Shown here: positions 33,325 to 43,173 of the stretch, piece by piece | Numbering within the stretch: position 1 is the first letter of the stretch | Layout: every line of letters starts with the position of its first letter | Translations under genes and position numbers: made by a program | Notes under the pieces: model-generated | The model's input: the letters and a program-made list of their open reading frames with translations, nothing else | Databases searched by the model: none | Told to the model about the DNA's origin: nothing | DNA from: Allodiplogaster sudhausi | Taxonomy: Eukaryota > Nematoda > Chromadorea > Rhabditida > Diplogasteridae | Direction: 5' to 3' | Length of the DNA stretch: 64,000 nucleotides | Assembly (NCBI GenBank): GCA_945643635.1 | Contig: CALZFC010000136.1 | Location: 124,001-188,000, forward strand

Positions 33325-35599
33325 TACTCTTCGATGATAGAGTAGACGGTGTCCTGCAGACGCCGCCATGTTCTGCATAAGTCAGCCAGCCCAGTCTTCA
33401 GTGCATTCGTCGTGTAGGCTATGGCCACTCGGTTGGCCACGTCCAGTTGGACCTACCATGGAGGGAAGAGAGAGAGAGAACGGGACAGAGAAGAGGGGGG
33501 AGAGAGAGCGAGATAGAGGAGAGAGAGAGGAGAGGGGGGGAGAGAGATCGAGAGAATAAGAATGAACCTGCTGGCAGCCATGGCCGGTGTGTCCGATTGC
33601 AGTCTTGCTCCCGGCCCTGTTGACGGGGAGCATGAAGAAACCGTTGCCCTTCGCGACAGCGTGGTCCATCACTAAATCCGTGGAGTTGACAGTGGACCTC
33701 TGCAGCTGAGCGAGAGTGGCCGAGCCAACCAGCCGGCCCTCTCCCAACTCAAGAGAATGACATCACAACTTGCACCCCTCTCTCCACTCACCAGACTGAA
33801 CAGAGTGGCCAGCGAGCGAGCATTTCCAATGCCAAGGGCGGCTGCTTGCTCGATAGAATGGAAGTCGCCGTTGTTGACGGTCATCTTGTGCACGCAATCC
33901 AGCCATGGAAGATTGAAGAGTACACGAGAGAGATAAGAGTCCTGCGGAGAGAGAGAGAGAGAGAAAGGGGAAGCGAGAGAAAGAGAAGAGAGAGAGAGAG
34001 AAGAAGCAAGAGATCAAGAGAGAGAGAGTAAGCGAGAGAGTAAACGAGAGAAGGAAAAAGGAAGAGAAGGCACGTACACTCAGAAGCTTAAAGAGTGCCT
34101 TTAAGTACTTCGCCACTCGATAATCCGTCATTATCTCACTGAGACGGTCTCCCACCGAAGGAGCAGTCAAATGAGCCACACGGTGGGCATGCTCGGGGGC
34201 AAGGCCAATGTGAAAGTCAACTCCGTATGGAGTCGCCAACTCATCCCTGCAAAACAGAGAGAGAGAGAGAGAAGGAAAGTGCAAAGAGAGGAGAGAAAGA
34301 GAGAATGGGGAGAGAGAGCAAAAGCGATGAAGAGATTGTGAGAATGGGTATAAGCGATAAGAGTATTGGCGTGAGAAGTGGCTGACTTGACAAACTGTCC
34401 GATGCTTCTCTTGCCCGGGTCGACTCTTCGGATGAGTTGGTCGACCAGCCATCCGAAAGTGTACACATGATAGCCGCTGGCAGTGCCGGGGGGCCAGAAT
34501 GGCTTCTGTTCTGCCAGACGACGGCCGATGATCTCCGGGGAAGAAGCTTCTTCCACGCTCACCTCGCCATCCAAGAAAGGAACTCCCGACATGTGAGACA
34601 GCATCATCTGTCATGACAATGAAGCCTTCGGTCGAAGCAGAAAGGGGGTTGAGTGTCAAAAAATGTCATTTCTGACAGAATAAATAAATCTTTTGATTTT
34701 GTACCCCCCCCCCCCCTCCAGGCCTGAAGTAGTGCACCGGACTTCGTCCAGCGCTGGGTTAAACCGAAACACGCTTACTGCCCCTATTCTTAGAGAATGC
34801 CTCGCTTTCATCGATCGCCATAAGCAACTTCGCTTACTTCAACAGCAGCCTTATCAGAGTGTGAGTCTTAAATTGCTAGGGACTCTTTAATCAAAACAAG
34901 CTTGCCTGTCACTGGAAGAGGAACTTAAATGTTTACCCATCGCAGTTCGTCAAGACGAAATAATCTACTGCGAAGATGAGTGGTGGGTGCAATTCACCAG
35001 AAACCAAATGAAGACAACCGAGGAAAGAAAACTTTCCCGTGTTCCTTTTTGACTATATTCGTACCTGAACAGTGACGTTGCTCTTTCCATGCTGGCCGAA
35101 TTCAGGCCAATACTTGACAACCAAGTCCTCGTAGCTGAGAACCCGCGGTCGACAAGAAGAGCGACTGCCACGGCAGCCACTCCCTTCGTCGTGGAGAAGA
35201 CAACAGCGATGGTATCCTAGAAGACAAGGTAACAAGACAAGCCTCCCTCCCACCACCCACTTCCTCATGGCTGCTCGGTCTGCATATCCTCCCCAGATGA
35301 CCACGACCTTCTTTCCTTCCACGAACACAGAAAAGGAAGCACCCCCTCGCTCCCATCCGTCCACAAAGTTCTGTCTGAAAGCTCAATTCAATCAAATGGG
35401 ATAGAAAACTTCACATATTATAAAGCACAACGAGGTCTCGCCAACCTGAATACATCGCGGACCTTGTCAAATCGCGGCTCTACAATTCCCTCGACATGAA
35501 GAGGCAAGTTCTCGGCGCCCCCGTTTTGTATGAAATATGCAAATACAGTCCAAAAGCGAGAACAGCCGTGCTCAACCACCAGCCTCGCCCCACAACCAT
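33325..35599 (-). CDS. serine beta-lactamase-like (class C fold) protein
   Basis: Penicillin-binding-protein/class C beta-lactamase fold, related to the animal LACTB-type and nematode lact family; substrates of such proteins are mostly unknown. The start MVVGRGWWLSTAVLAFGLYL is a membrane anchor or signal. Then VEGIVEPRFDKVRDVF and FVDGWERGGASFSVFVEG. The active-site S-x-x-K is STTK in FSTTKGVAAVAVALLVDRG (about 35190). Tyr motif: GTASGYHVYTFGWLVDQLIR (about 34450). The third box is GHTGHG (about 33580). The C-terminus ends RLQDTVYSIIEE. Two frame breaks each need one more base in a C-run: 35518-35522 and 35142-35144. Introns hold CT tracts (sense strand) and a C12 run at about 34705. It starts 271 bp downstream of the SNU13 stop, on the same strand. 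Confidence 0.88.
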
Positions 35600-35869
35600 C
35601 TTGCGACCTTTACAACCAAGTGCAAGGAAGAAAGAGACACCCTCCCATCCAACATTTCATGTAGGTTGTAGTCGGGCAAGGTTCAAGAACCTACGAATAT
35701 GCATCAAACTTCAACTCCAAGATGAAACTGACAAGGCTAAACACACTCTGCCTTTATCAAATGAAAACAGCAACGTTAACAACTTGTATGCAGGCTCACA
35801 CAAACATAACAATGTTAAATACACCAGATAACGAAGAAGTAATAACAGTAAGTGAGAAAAGATTCGAGA

Positions 35870-36789
35870 TCACATCAAAAGCTTTTCAACATCATCCTTA
35901 ATCTTGCGAATCTGAGACTTGAGCTGAGATCCCTCGTTTTGAGTGATGGAAGCAGCGATGACCGGGCGAGTGACTCCGCAAGCACGGCCGAGAGCCGCCT
36001 TGCTCTTCACGAACACGTAGGGGACGTTCTTGTCTTCGCAGAGCAGAGGAAGGTGGAGAATGATCTCAAGTGGCTCTGCGTCCGCAGCCATCACAATCAC
36101 CTTAAGAATGAAGAGTTAACAAAATACTCATCTCCATCATTTCTTTTGGGGATTACTATTCGAATGCTTCTGCCCCAACGAGCCTAAATATTTCTTTAAA
36201 AAATAGCCACCCTCCCCTCACAATCACCATAGGGAGTTCATTTATGCGACGAACGTTCAACAGTTGACGCTGCGACATTGTATTAAACTAAAAATTTTTT
36301 TAAAGTACATCCAATATCGGTGCTATACTAGTTGGGGGGGGGCAAAATAAATTATCCCCAATATCCAATTAAACGTGGAGATTAGTAGTTTTTTTATTTT
36401 GCACCAAAATTTTTAATAGCCTAATAAACTGCCGGGCTGATGCGAGAAAGGCGAAATATATTTTAGAAGTAGACAATATTCTTTTTTTTGAAGTAGACAA
36501 CATATTTATATATTTTCGAAGTAGATAACATAACATATCCCAATTTTTGTCCAATTTGAGAAGATTTTTTTTGAACAGTAAATGGTGCAACCAACTACTT
36601 TTATCGGATTATTTCATCGAGACTGTGACAGACCTCAGCGATGCCACGGTTAAGAGTCTTCGTAGCCTCGTTCGCTCCTTTCTTCAGTTGCTTGTAGTTC
36701 ATCGCCTGCTGAACGAGATCCAACAGCTTCTGCGAGAGGTTCGTGTCCGCAAGAGGGTAGGCCTTGGGATTCATTCCTTCATTGGCCAT
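35870..36789 (-). CDS. SNU13: SNU13 (NHP2L1, 15.5K), L7Ae-family k-turn RNA-binding protein
   Basis: Binds kink-turns in U4 snRNA and box C/D snoRNAs, so it works in the spliceosome and in ribosome biogenesis. Exon 1 (36789-36634) gives [20 protein letters not shown] and [18 protein letters not shown]. Exon 2 (36100-35870) gives [53 protein letters not shown] and ends DDVEKLLM. Length about 128 residues as in human, and most residues are identical to the family. The single 533-bp intron is long for this genome; see the finding. Confidence 0.98.
36101..36633. other. 533-bp SNU13 intron
   Basis: AT-rich. It contains three diverged copies of a unit like tttttgaagtagacaa (about 36460, 36488 and 36518) and a G9 run (about 36335). 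Introns of L7Ae-type genes sometimes host snoRNAs; I looked for paired C (RUGAUGA) and D (CUGA) boxes and found no convincing pair. Confidence 0.5.
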
Positions 36790-37490
36790 GGTCGAAGCTT
36801 AATGGATTCCTCAATTAGGAACACCTTATTCCATCCGAATACAGTTAAATCATGCCAAAGGGCAAAAGCTATAACAGTAATTACCCTAAAAAAAGGCAGA
36901 ACATCGATAAGTTGAAGGATTCGAGGTTAGGCGATTAATCGAAAATTAAAGTAGAAAAGAAACAAAAAGAACATGGAGCAAAACCCTACAGGAAAGAGAG
37001 AATAATGATAAAAGAAAGTACCCTAATAGCAAGTTATTTTCGCAGATGAAACGCCTATATTATTCAAATGTATACTCTCCAAAGGAAAATCTGACTACTG
37101 TAAATAGCAAACAACACTACTAGTTCCCAATCCGACACGCATCGACATTTTGCTAAAATATTGATTATGGGCAGAATTATAGCGAATTATAACAGCTTTG
37201 ATACCTACAAAACTATTTGGCTTAATTAATTTCAAATTTAGTACAAAAAAATAAGGATTGTGTTTATCGGCTTATCGCCTGTTCTGTTTTGTGGTGTTAT
37301 ATCTACAGTAATCTTATCGTGAATTACAAGTTTGCACGGCCATTTGAATGGCGACGAAGAACGTCGCAGATCGGCGTCGTCTTCCGTGGTTGGGAATTTG
37401 TTGTCGTATAGTTTTTTGTTTGATAGCAGCCGTATTTTTTGTTATACTTTCAGAGGTTTCAGAGTTTCATAATTTTTTTTTTTAGACTGG
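36790..37490. promoter_or_regulatory. divergent intergenic region between SNU13 and SREK1
   Basis: 701 bp, AT-rich. A strong polypyrimidine tract and AG (ttttttttttttag, ending 37485) lies 5 bp before the SREK1 start codon. No coding sequence recognised. Confidence 0.5.
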
Positions 37491-39748
37491 ATGGGATTCA
37501 AGGTCTTACAAGTGAGTAATATATCAACGCAGGCATCCCGCGATCAAATTCACACCTTGTTTTCCTATCTGGGGAGAATTGAGGTTTTGAAGGTACGCTG
37601 ATTTTCAATGATATTTTTTCCACAAGACTGGAATTGAGTGGCCTAAACGTTGAAAATATCTTTCGAATCGGTATCCAGAGTAATTCAGGTTTATCCGTCG
37701 GAAGCGAACGTTAATGGTGCAACAACCCAGAAGTTTGCATTTATCAAATTTGATGATGAGAAGTGCGTGGAACTCGGGCAGCATCTCACAAACACGGTTC
37801 TGATCGATCGCGCCATTGTCTGCGTGCCTTCAGTGGATGGTTAGTGCTTCTTCATCCAAGAGGAAGTATTCCGAGTACTTTCAGATGGCATTCCGACTGA
37901 AGAAGCATGCATAGCAGCTGGCGGTCCTTCTCTTCCCGGGCAGAGGCAGCTTCCTCCTCATGTTACCAATAAATCTCAAGATGTCGGCGACGGAACTTCA
38001 GTGGTATCTTTGTACTTTGCAAACATTTTACACTATGATAACGAACGAGAGTTATGCATATATTTTCAGATACTGTTCTTATATCAGCAAGAACAATTCT
38101 ACATTATTTGCAGTGTTGTAATCTAATGTATTTTTCCCATTTCAGTTGCTTACAGTAGACCCGACTCTCGAGCAACTTGGGCTGCCCTCGTACCCGCCAC
38201 TTCCAGCCAACACAGATCCGGCCAAGGTTGAGGAGATTCGTCGTACCATCTATGTCGGAAATATCCCCAAGGGTTCAGATGGCGAGGCAATTGTCAACTT
38301 CTTCAACAACAATATCGGTGAAGTCAGTACTTATTTGCACCGTTTGATAGCATTTCTGAGCTCGTATTAAAGTGTAGAGTTCTTTTGGGTTCTTTCAACA
38401 ACAAACCTTAGAGGAAATTTTTTAAATTAAATATTCCTAAATATAGTTGTTCTTACCATATTTTTCTTACTATTTGTTAACATATCCTTTCATACTTGAG
38501 GTGCAGTACGTAAGAATGGCAGAAGGACCTGCAGGATTAGCCTGCGCATACGCTTACGTGGAATTCAGCCAGCAGTCCTCTGTTCCTGTCGCTCTACAAA
38601 ACAGTGGAATTCTCTCGTTCAATGGCAACATGTTGAAGTCCGTATATGTTCTATAAATTTTTTAGGTGATTTATCCGATCAAATTAAGTGCTTGAAAGGC
38701 ACCTCATGTATTGCTAAGATACTCTATTTTTGACCTTATGTATTATAAAGTCATATATGTACTGTTACTTATAGGATGCAACATTCGCGAGTGGCCATTA
38801 TCAAACCACAGCAAAAGACGGCTGATCAAGCACTCGAGGAAATTGAAAATGCCATCAAGGTCAATCAAGGAATGATCACTTCTTCAGTGCCGAGACCAGG
38901 TTTCTTCTTTTCTCACTTGACAATAAATAGTTGACCTTACAATATTCTTGTTTAGCTATTGGAATATAGTGTTTACATAATTCTTATTTACTTTTTCATA
39001 TTTGGCGATTGATCAATTTGTCTGGATTGAAGAGGAGCGGCGACGGTCGCGAAGTGGGAGTCGCTATCGTAGTCCAAGTCCGCGCAGGAGTCGATCTCCC
39101 CGCAGGAGCCGCTCCCCAAGAAGGAGAAGGTCCCCCAGTCCACGGAGAAGCAGCAAATCTCCCAGAAGATCGCGCAGGAGGAGGAGCCGCTCGAAGAGTC
39201 GGAGAAGGTCGGGCAGCAGATCACGAGTCCGGGAGAGAAGCAAGGACAGAAGAGACAGGAGGAGAAGCAGGAGCAGAAGCAGTCGGAAGGACAAGGACAG
39301 GAAGGAGAGGAAGAGAAGTCGGAGTAGAGACAGAGAGAGGAAAAAGGAGAAGGAGAGGGATGCAGACAAGAAGAGGGACAAGGAGAGGAAGAGAGACAAG
39401 GATAGGAAGGAGGACAAGGAGCGAAAAGAGGACAAGGACAAGAGGGAAGAGAAGGAGAGGAGAGCAGAGAAGGATAGGAAAGAGGAGAAGGAAAGGAAAG
39501 AAGAGAAGGAAAGAAAAGAGGAGAAGGAGAGGAAAGAAGAGATGGAGTTGGAGGCGGAGAAAGAGAAGATCGCGAAGGAAGAGCAGATGTCAGACGACGA
39601 AGAGAAGAGCGAAGAGCAGTTGATGAGGGAGAGACTGCTGGAGAAGGTGGCAAAGAGGGAAGCGGATGGGAAGGATCCAGAAGAAGAGGGAATTGCCAAG
39701 ATGGAAGTTGGAGACGGCGAGGACTCGCCCATGCAGGCCGACGACTGA
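37491..39748 (+). CDS. SREK1: SREK1, SR-related splicing regulator
   Basis: Nuclear splicing factor with two RNA-recognition motifs and an RS-like tail. Exon 1 reads MGFKVLQVSNISTQASRDQI and HTLFSYLGRIEVLK; RRM1 continues QKFAFIKFDDEKCVELGQHL. A linker with LPPHVTNKSQDVGDG is followed by DPTLEQLGLPSYPPLPANTD, and RRM2 with RRTIYVGNIPKGSDGEAIVN and YAYVEFSQQSSVPVALQNSG, then HSRVAIIKPQQKTADQALEE. The last exon (about 39032-39748) encodes RS and then KE/RD-rich repeats and ends DGEDSPMQADD. Domain order matches human SREK1. The strong antisense frames across the last exon are shadows of this repeat. The 3' splice site beside the start codon is discussed in the findings. Confidence 0.95.
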
Positions 39749-39873
39749 ACTGCTATTCCGTTTTAATCTGTTATTTCGTTGTTTCTCATTCATTTATACT
39801 TGACGCTTGAGAGCATATGAATATTGCATGAAGTAATTGGTGTAAGTGAAATGAAAGTGGCACAGTTCCATTC

Positions 39874-41748
39874 ATGTCTATGGAAGGCGTGGAACACGAA
39901 ATGGGAAGATCTTTAGACATGTTGCCCGCCTGCCGCGGGATTTGCCTGAGGCGCCCGCAGTCCTCTTTGTCCGTGGTGTACTCTAAACACGGGGACTCCA
40001 CTCGAGTAGTTCGTCTACAAGAGGGAGAACTCGCTTCCGCTGTCGCACCTGGAAGTGTCCGTGTAGCTTGGCAGGCTGCCCCCATCAACCCTGCAGATAT
40101 CAACCAGATCGAGGGAGTCTACCCAGTGAAGCCTCCTCTGCCTGCCGTGGGAGGGAACGAGGGCTACGGAGTGGTTATTGGGGTGGGGGAGGGGGTGAGT
40201 CTGCTGAGACGGGGGAACCATGTCATCCCCACTGTCTCTGGACTTTGAACTTGGCGCAGTCATGGAGACCACGACGAGGCTGCGCTCTATCCCATTGATA
40301 AGAGACTTCCTCTCGAGGCAGCAGCCACAATCCAGGTTCTTTTTCCGTACATCTTTTTGGATCCAACTATGTAAACCATTCAAGGTGAACCCATCTACCG
40401 CCTACCGTATGCTTAAAGATTTCGTCGACTTGAAGCCGGGGGATACGGTGGTCCAGAACGGGGCAACTTCCGGTGTTGGCCGCGCCGTCATGCAGGTTTT
40501 GGGCATTTGGCACTGCCATTGTCAATCCCAAATCACGCTCGGCAAGTTTGAGGACATGGACGAGAATATAGTGAATATAATACGAAAAGTGCAGTACTGG
40601 TTCTTGGGTATTTTCGTCTTGCTCCTTTTCAGCTTTTTTTGCTTGTTGCCAAAAAATAGAGTCTAACGAGAATGAGTGTATTTGACAGATCTGTGCAATT
40701 CGAGGGCTGAAATGTGTGAGTGTTATCCGAAATCGATCTGAAGAGGCCCTTCAAAAAGTGAAGGAGGAACTGGCTGGGCTTAGCTCGACTACCGTAGTCA
40801 CGGAAGAAGAGATGGCAGGGAAGATGAGAGGGAATGTAAGCATTCCCTTCGGAGTATTGCCTCCTTCCATTCCATTTAATCTGTTATATCCTAACTGACT
40901 ACGAACACGAACACTTGAGGTGAAAGCCAGTCTTGCCCTGAACTGCGTTGGATCTTCCTTGTTCCTCGCCGCTTCCCTCGCCAAGAACGGAGTTATGGTG
41001 ACCAATGGCGGCATGTCGAAGCAGCCACTCAGTGTACGCTTCTTCCTCCTCTCCTTTTGCGCGCTCTTTCTTTCCCTCTCGGCCTTCTGTTACCCCTGTT
41101 TACTGAATATAACTCCATCTCACGCTCACCCGCAAAATCTCCATTTCTTTCTTAATGCTGGAATATTGTCGAAAACAGACCTATTTTATATTGAGTGGTC
41201 AATATTCCTTACCACTTTAAATGAAACCATGAGACAACTACAGATCCCCACTGCTGCTTTCATCTTCAAAGACATTCGCCTAGCCGGATTCTGGATGTCC
41301 CGCTGGTATCAGCAGCCACGCAACAATGAGGTTACTGTTTCGAATCAAGTTCTTAGGTGCTAGATTCTGCTTTTCAAATATGAGATGGACTACTGCATTT
41401 TCTCTCCAGGCACTGTTAGATTTACTATACATTTACTATATTTGGGTTTTGAAACGTGGGGAACAATAGAAAGGAACTTTAAGAGACGGATATGCTCTGA
41501 TATGAATTAGTAGCATCACATGTCGCCCTACTTTGTTTTGAAAGGGTTCTATGTGAGTGGCTGAGTTCCATTAATTGTTGCAGGAAAGAGAGGAGATGTA
41601 TGAAGAAATGACTGAGTGGATCCTGCGAGGAGAGCTGAAGAGCTCTCCGATGGAGCACGTTCCTCTCTCTGATCCCAGTGCAGTTCTTGCCAGGGCAACG
41701 ACCGACTTTTCCCGCAAATTACTTTTCGTTCCCTCTAAAAATGCTTAA
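39874..41748 (+). CDS. MECR: mitochondrial enoyl-[acyl-carrier-protein] reductase (ETR1)
   Basis: NADPH-dependent medium-chain reductase that does the last step of mitochondrial fatty-acid synthesis. N-terminal part [20 protein letters not shown] is a plausible import sequence. Conserved pieces: [70 protein letters not shown] (nucleotide loop), [45 protein letters not shown], and [13 protein letters not shown] at the end. In the strongly conserved GLGTWR motif the codon for the second Gly reads TGA (40246-40248), an in-frame stop by one base change. Without more data this may be an assembly error or an inactive allele. It starts 126 bp after the SREK1 stop. Confidence 0.93.
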
Positions 41749-42181
41749 GCATGTCGCTAAATTTTCGGCCCCTTAAAAGTTGTATATAACAATCATTCCT
41801 CTCGCAGCTTCGTAATGGGCGTATATCTAGCTGCTGTTTATACGTAAACATTTTTTTAACGGCTACTGGTATCAACTTCGCCTGGAGTTGTTCTCTTCAA
41901 TAATGTCTTATTTATGCCACCATTATATTTGGCATCTGACATAATGAATGATGGTTGTTTTCCCTTTGGTTTGTAAAGAGGACCTATGTATAACTAGTAG
42001 TATGAACTGGTATCTCTGATATATATCTCTCGCTCCTAGCTGTTCTTTATCTTGGGAGTGTATATAAATGACAGTAATGGCGCATAAAGGAGCTTGTTCC
42101 CGGATGGGATCGGTCTTAGGCGCCGCTTTGCTTTTTTCTGAAGCGCGCTGCTTCTGCTAATAACCTCTTCTGACCCGTAGT

Positions 42182-42512
42182 CAGAGGTGTAACAGGTCCG
42201 GGCCCAAATTTCCAAGGCCCTGTAGGGCCGGGCCCAACCTAAATCACTCATGATCAACCGAACTCTTACTGATCATGAGTAATTTTGAAGTTCAGGAGTC
42301 GTATGCCGCTTCAGAATTAAATAAATGAGAAGCCTTTTGAACGGGAAGTTAAAAGAACTAAATTTCGCTAAGAAAATGACGAATTAAAAATTGAAATTTG
42401 ACATTTTTAAATAATCGGGCTCTCATGCATTGATACTTTGCATCCCCGCGCGACGATACTACGGGCAGAGGTGGAAACAGGCCCAACAAAGTTGGGCCAG
42501 TTTCCACCTCTG
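42182..42512. mobile_element. 331-bp hAT-like MITE with 8-bp target duplication
   Basis: Left end CAGAGGTGTAACAGGTCCGG and right end, read in reverse complement, CAGAGGTGGAAACTGGCCCA are imperfect inverted repeats. The element is flanked by identical 8-mers CCCGTAGT (42174-42181 and 42513-42520). CAG ends and 8-bp duplications fit the hAT superfamily. No coding capacity. Confidence 0.85.
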
Positions 42513-42550
42513 CCCGTAGTATCGTCGCGCGGGGATGCAAAGTATCAATG
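42428..42550. repeat. 123-bp near-perfect hairpin (60-bp arms, 3-bp loop)
   Basis: Arms 42428-42487 and 42491-42550 are reverse complements with one mismatch, around AAA. The right arm is the right end of the MITE plus 38 bp of outside sequence including the target duplication; the left arm is an inverted copy of that same block inside the element. Confidence 0.93.
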
Positions 42551-42565
42551 TATCTGAGAAGGAAC

Positions 42566-42856
42566 CACGGTGGGTCAAGGCGGACATTGGAGATTTTTTA
42601 GTGTGACCGTACGAATTATGAGAAAAACGTGGTTACGGTACCAAGCTGCACTAAATAAGAAGCTGTTACGGTACTTCGTACTTCACACTAGAATAAAATG
42701 GAATACTATTTCGTCTTTTCTCTGACCAAATTTTGAAATGTTTAGGCTCTCGGCACGATTTCCCTTAAAGCAATCTTGAGATCCTATCCTTTGCAAATTT
42801 TGGCAAAATTCCAAGTTTTTTTAATGTCCGTAATTCCATACACCTAACCCACCGTG
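42566..42856. mobile_element. 291-bp inverted-repeat element, possibly Chapaev/CMC-like
   Basis: Ends CACGGTGGGT and ACCCACCGTG are perfect 10-bp inverted repeats, flanked by GAAC on both sides (42562-42565 and 42857-42860). A CAC terminus with a 4-bp duplication is known for Chapaev elements. The evidence is thin: short repeats and only four flanking bases. Confidence 0.5.
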
Positions 42857-43173
42857 GAACGCATACATTCACTGTTTAACGATTGTGAGCATTACATTCA
42901 ATCTGAGATATCCCGAAAAAAAATTTGATTAAGCACAACTAATAAAATTATCGAGGTTCTGTTATTTAGTGTACACTTGGGTGCGGTGCACATTTTATTC
43001 TTACTGTAAGTGGTTTGTTAAATTACTCTTCACATTCGACGTTTCTACACGCTGGGAAGCATTCCCTGAGCCATGCGGCGCGTGTGAATGTTTCCCTCTT
43101 CCTTCTGGAGAGGGTGATCTTGCTGTGTTCTGCCGTTTGATGTAAGTGCATGCTTCATTCAGGTAGTTAACCT

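Larger units (their letters stand above)
41749..43173. other. 1.4-kb intergenic region with transposon remnants
   Basis: The largest gene-free stretch. It holds the MECR 3' flank, a hAT-like MITE with an inverted duplication (42182-42550) and a second inverted-repeat element (42566-42856). No open reading frame of note. Confidence 0.7.

Noticed and set aside
34681..34730. AATAAATAAAT followed by a C12 run as another LINE tail
   Set aside because: The similarity to the HYOU1 LINE tail is limited to A/T-rich sequence and the diagnostic CACGTG block is absent.
33325..35599. Bacterial contamination or recent transfer for the beta-lactamase-fold gene
   Set aside because: It has spliceosomal introns with the same CT tracts as its neighbours and belongs to a family known in animals.
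38988..39732. Long antisense frames over the SREK1 last exon
   Set aside because: They mirror the RS and KE repeats of SREK1 on the opposite strand and have only Ser-Leu-Phe composition with no homology.
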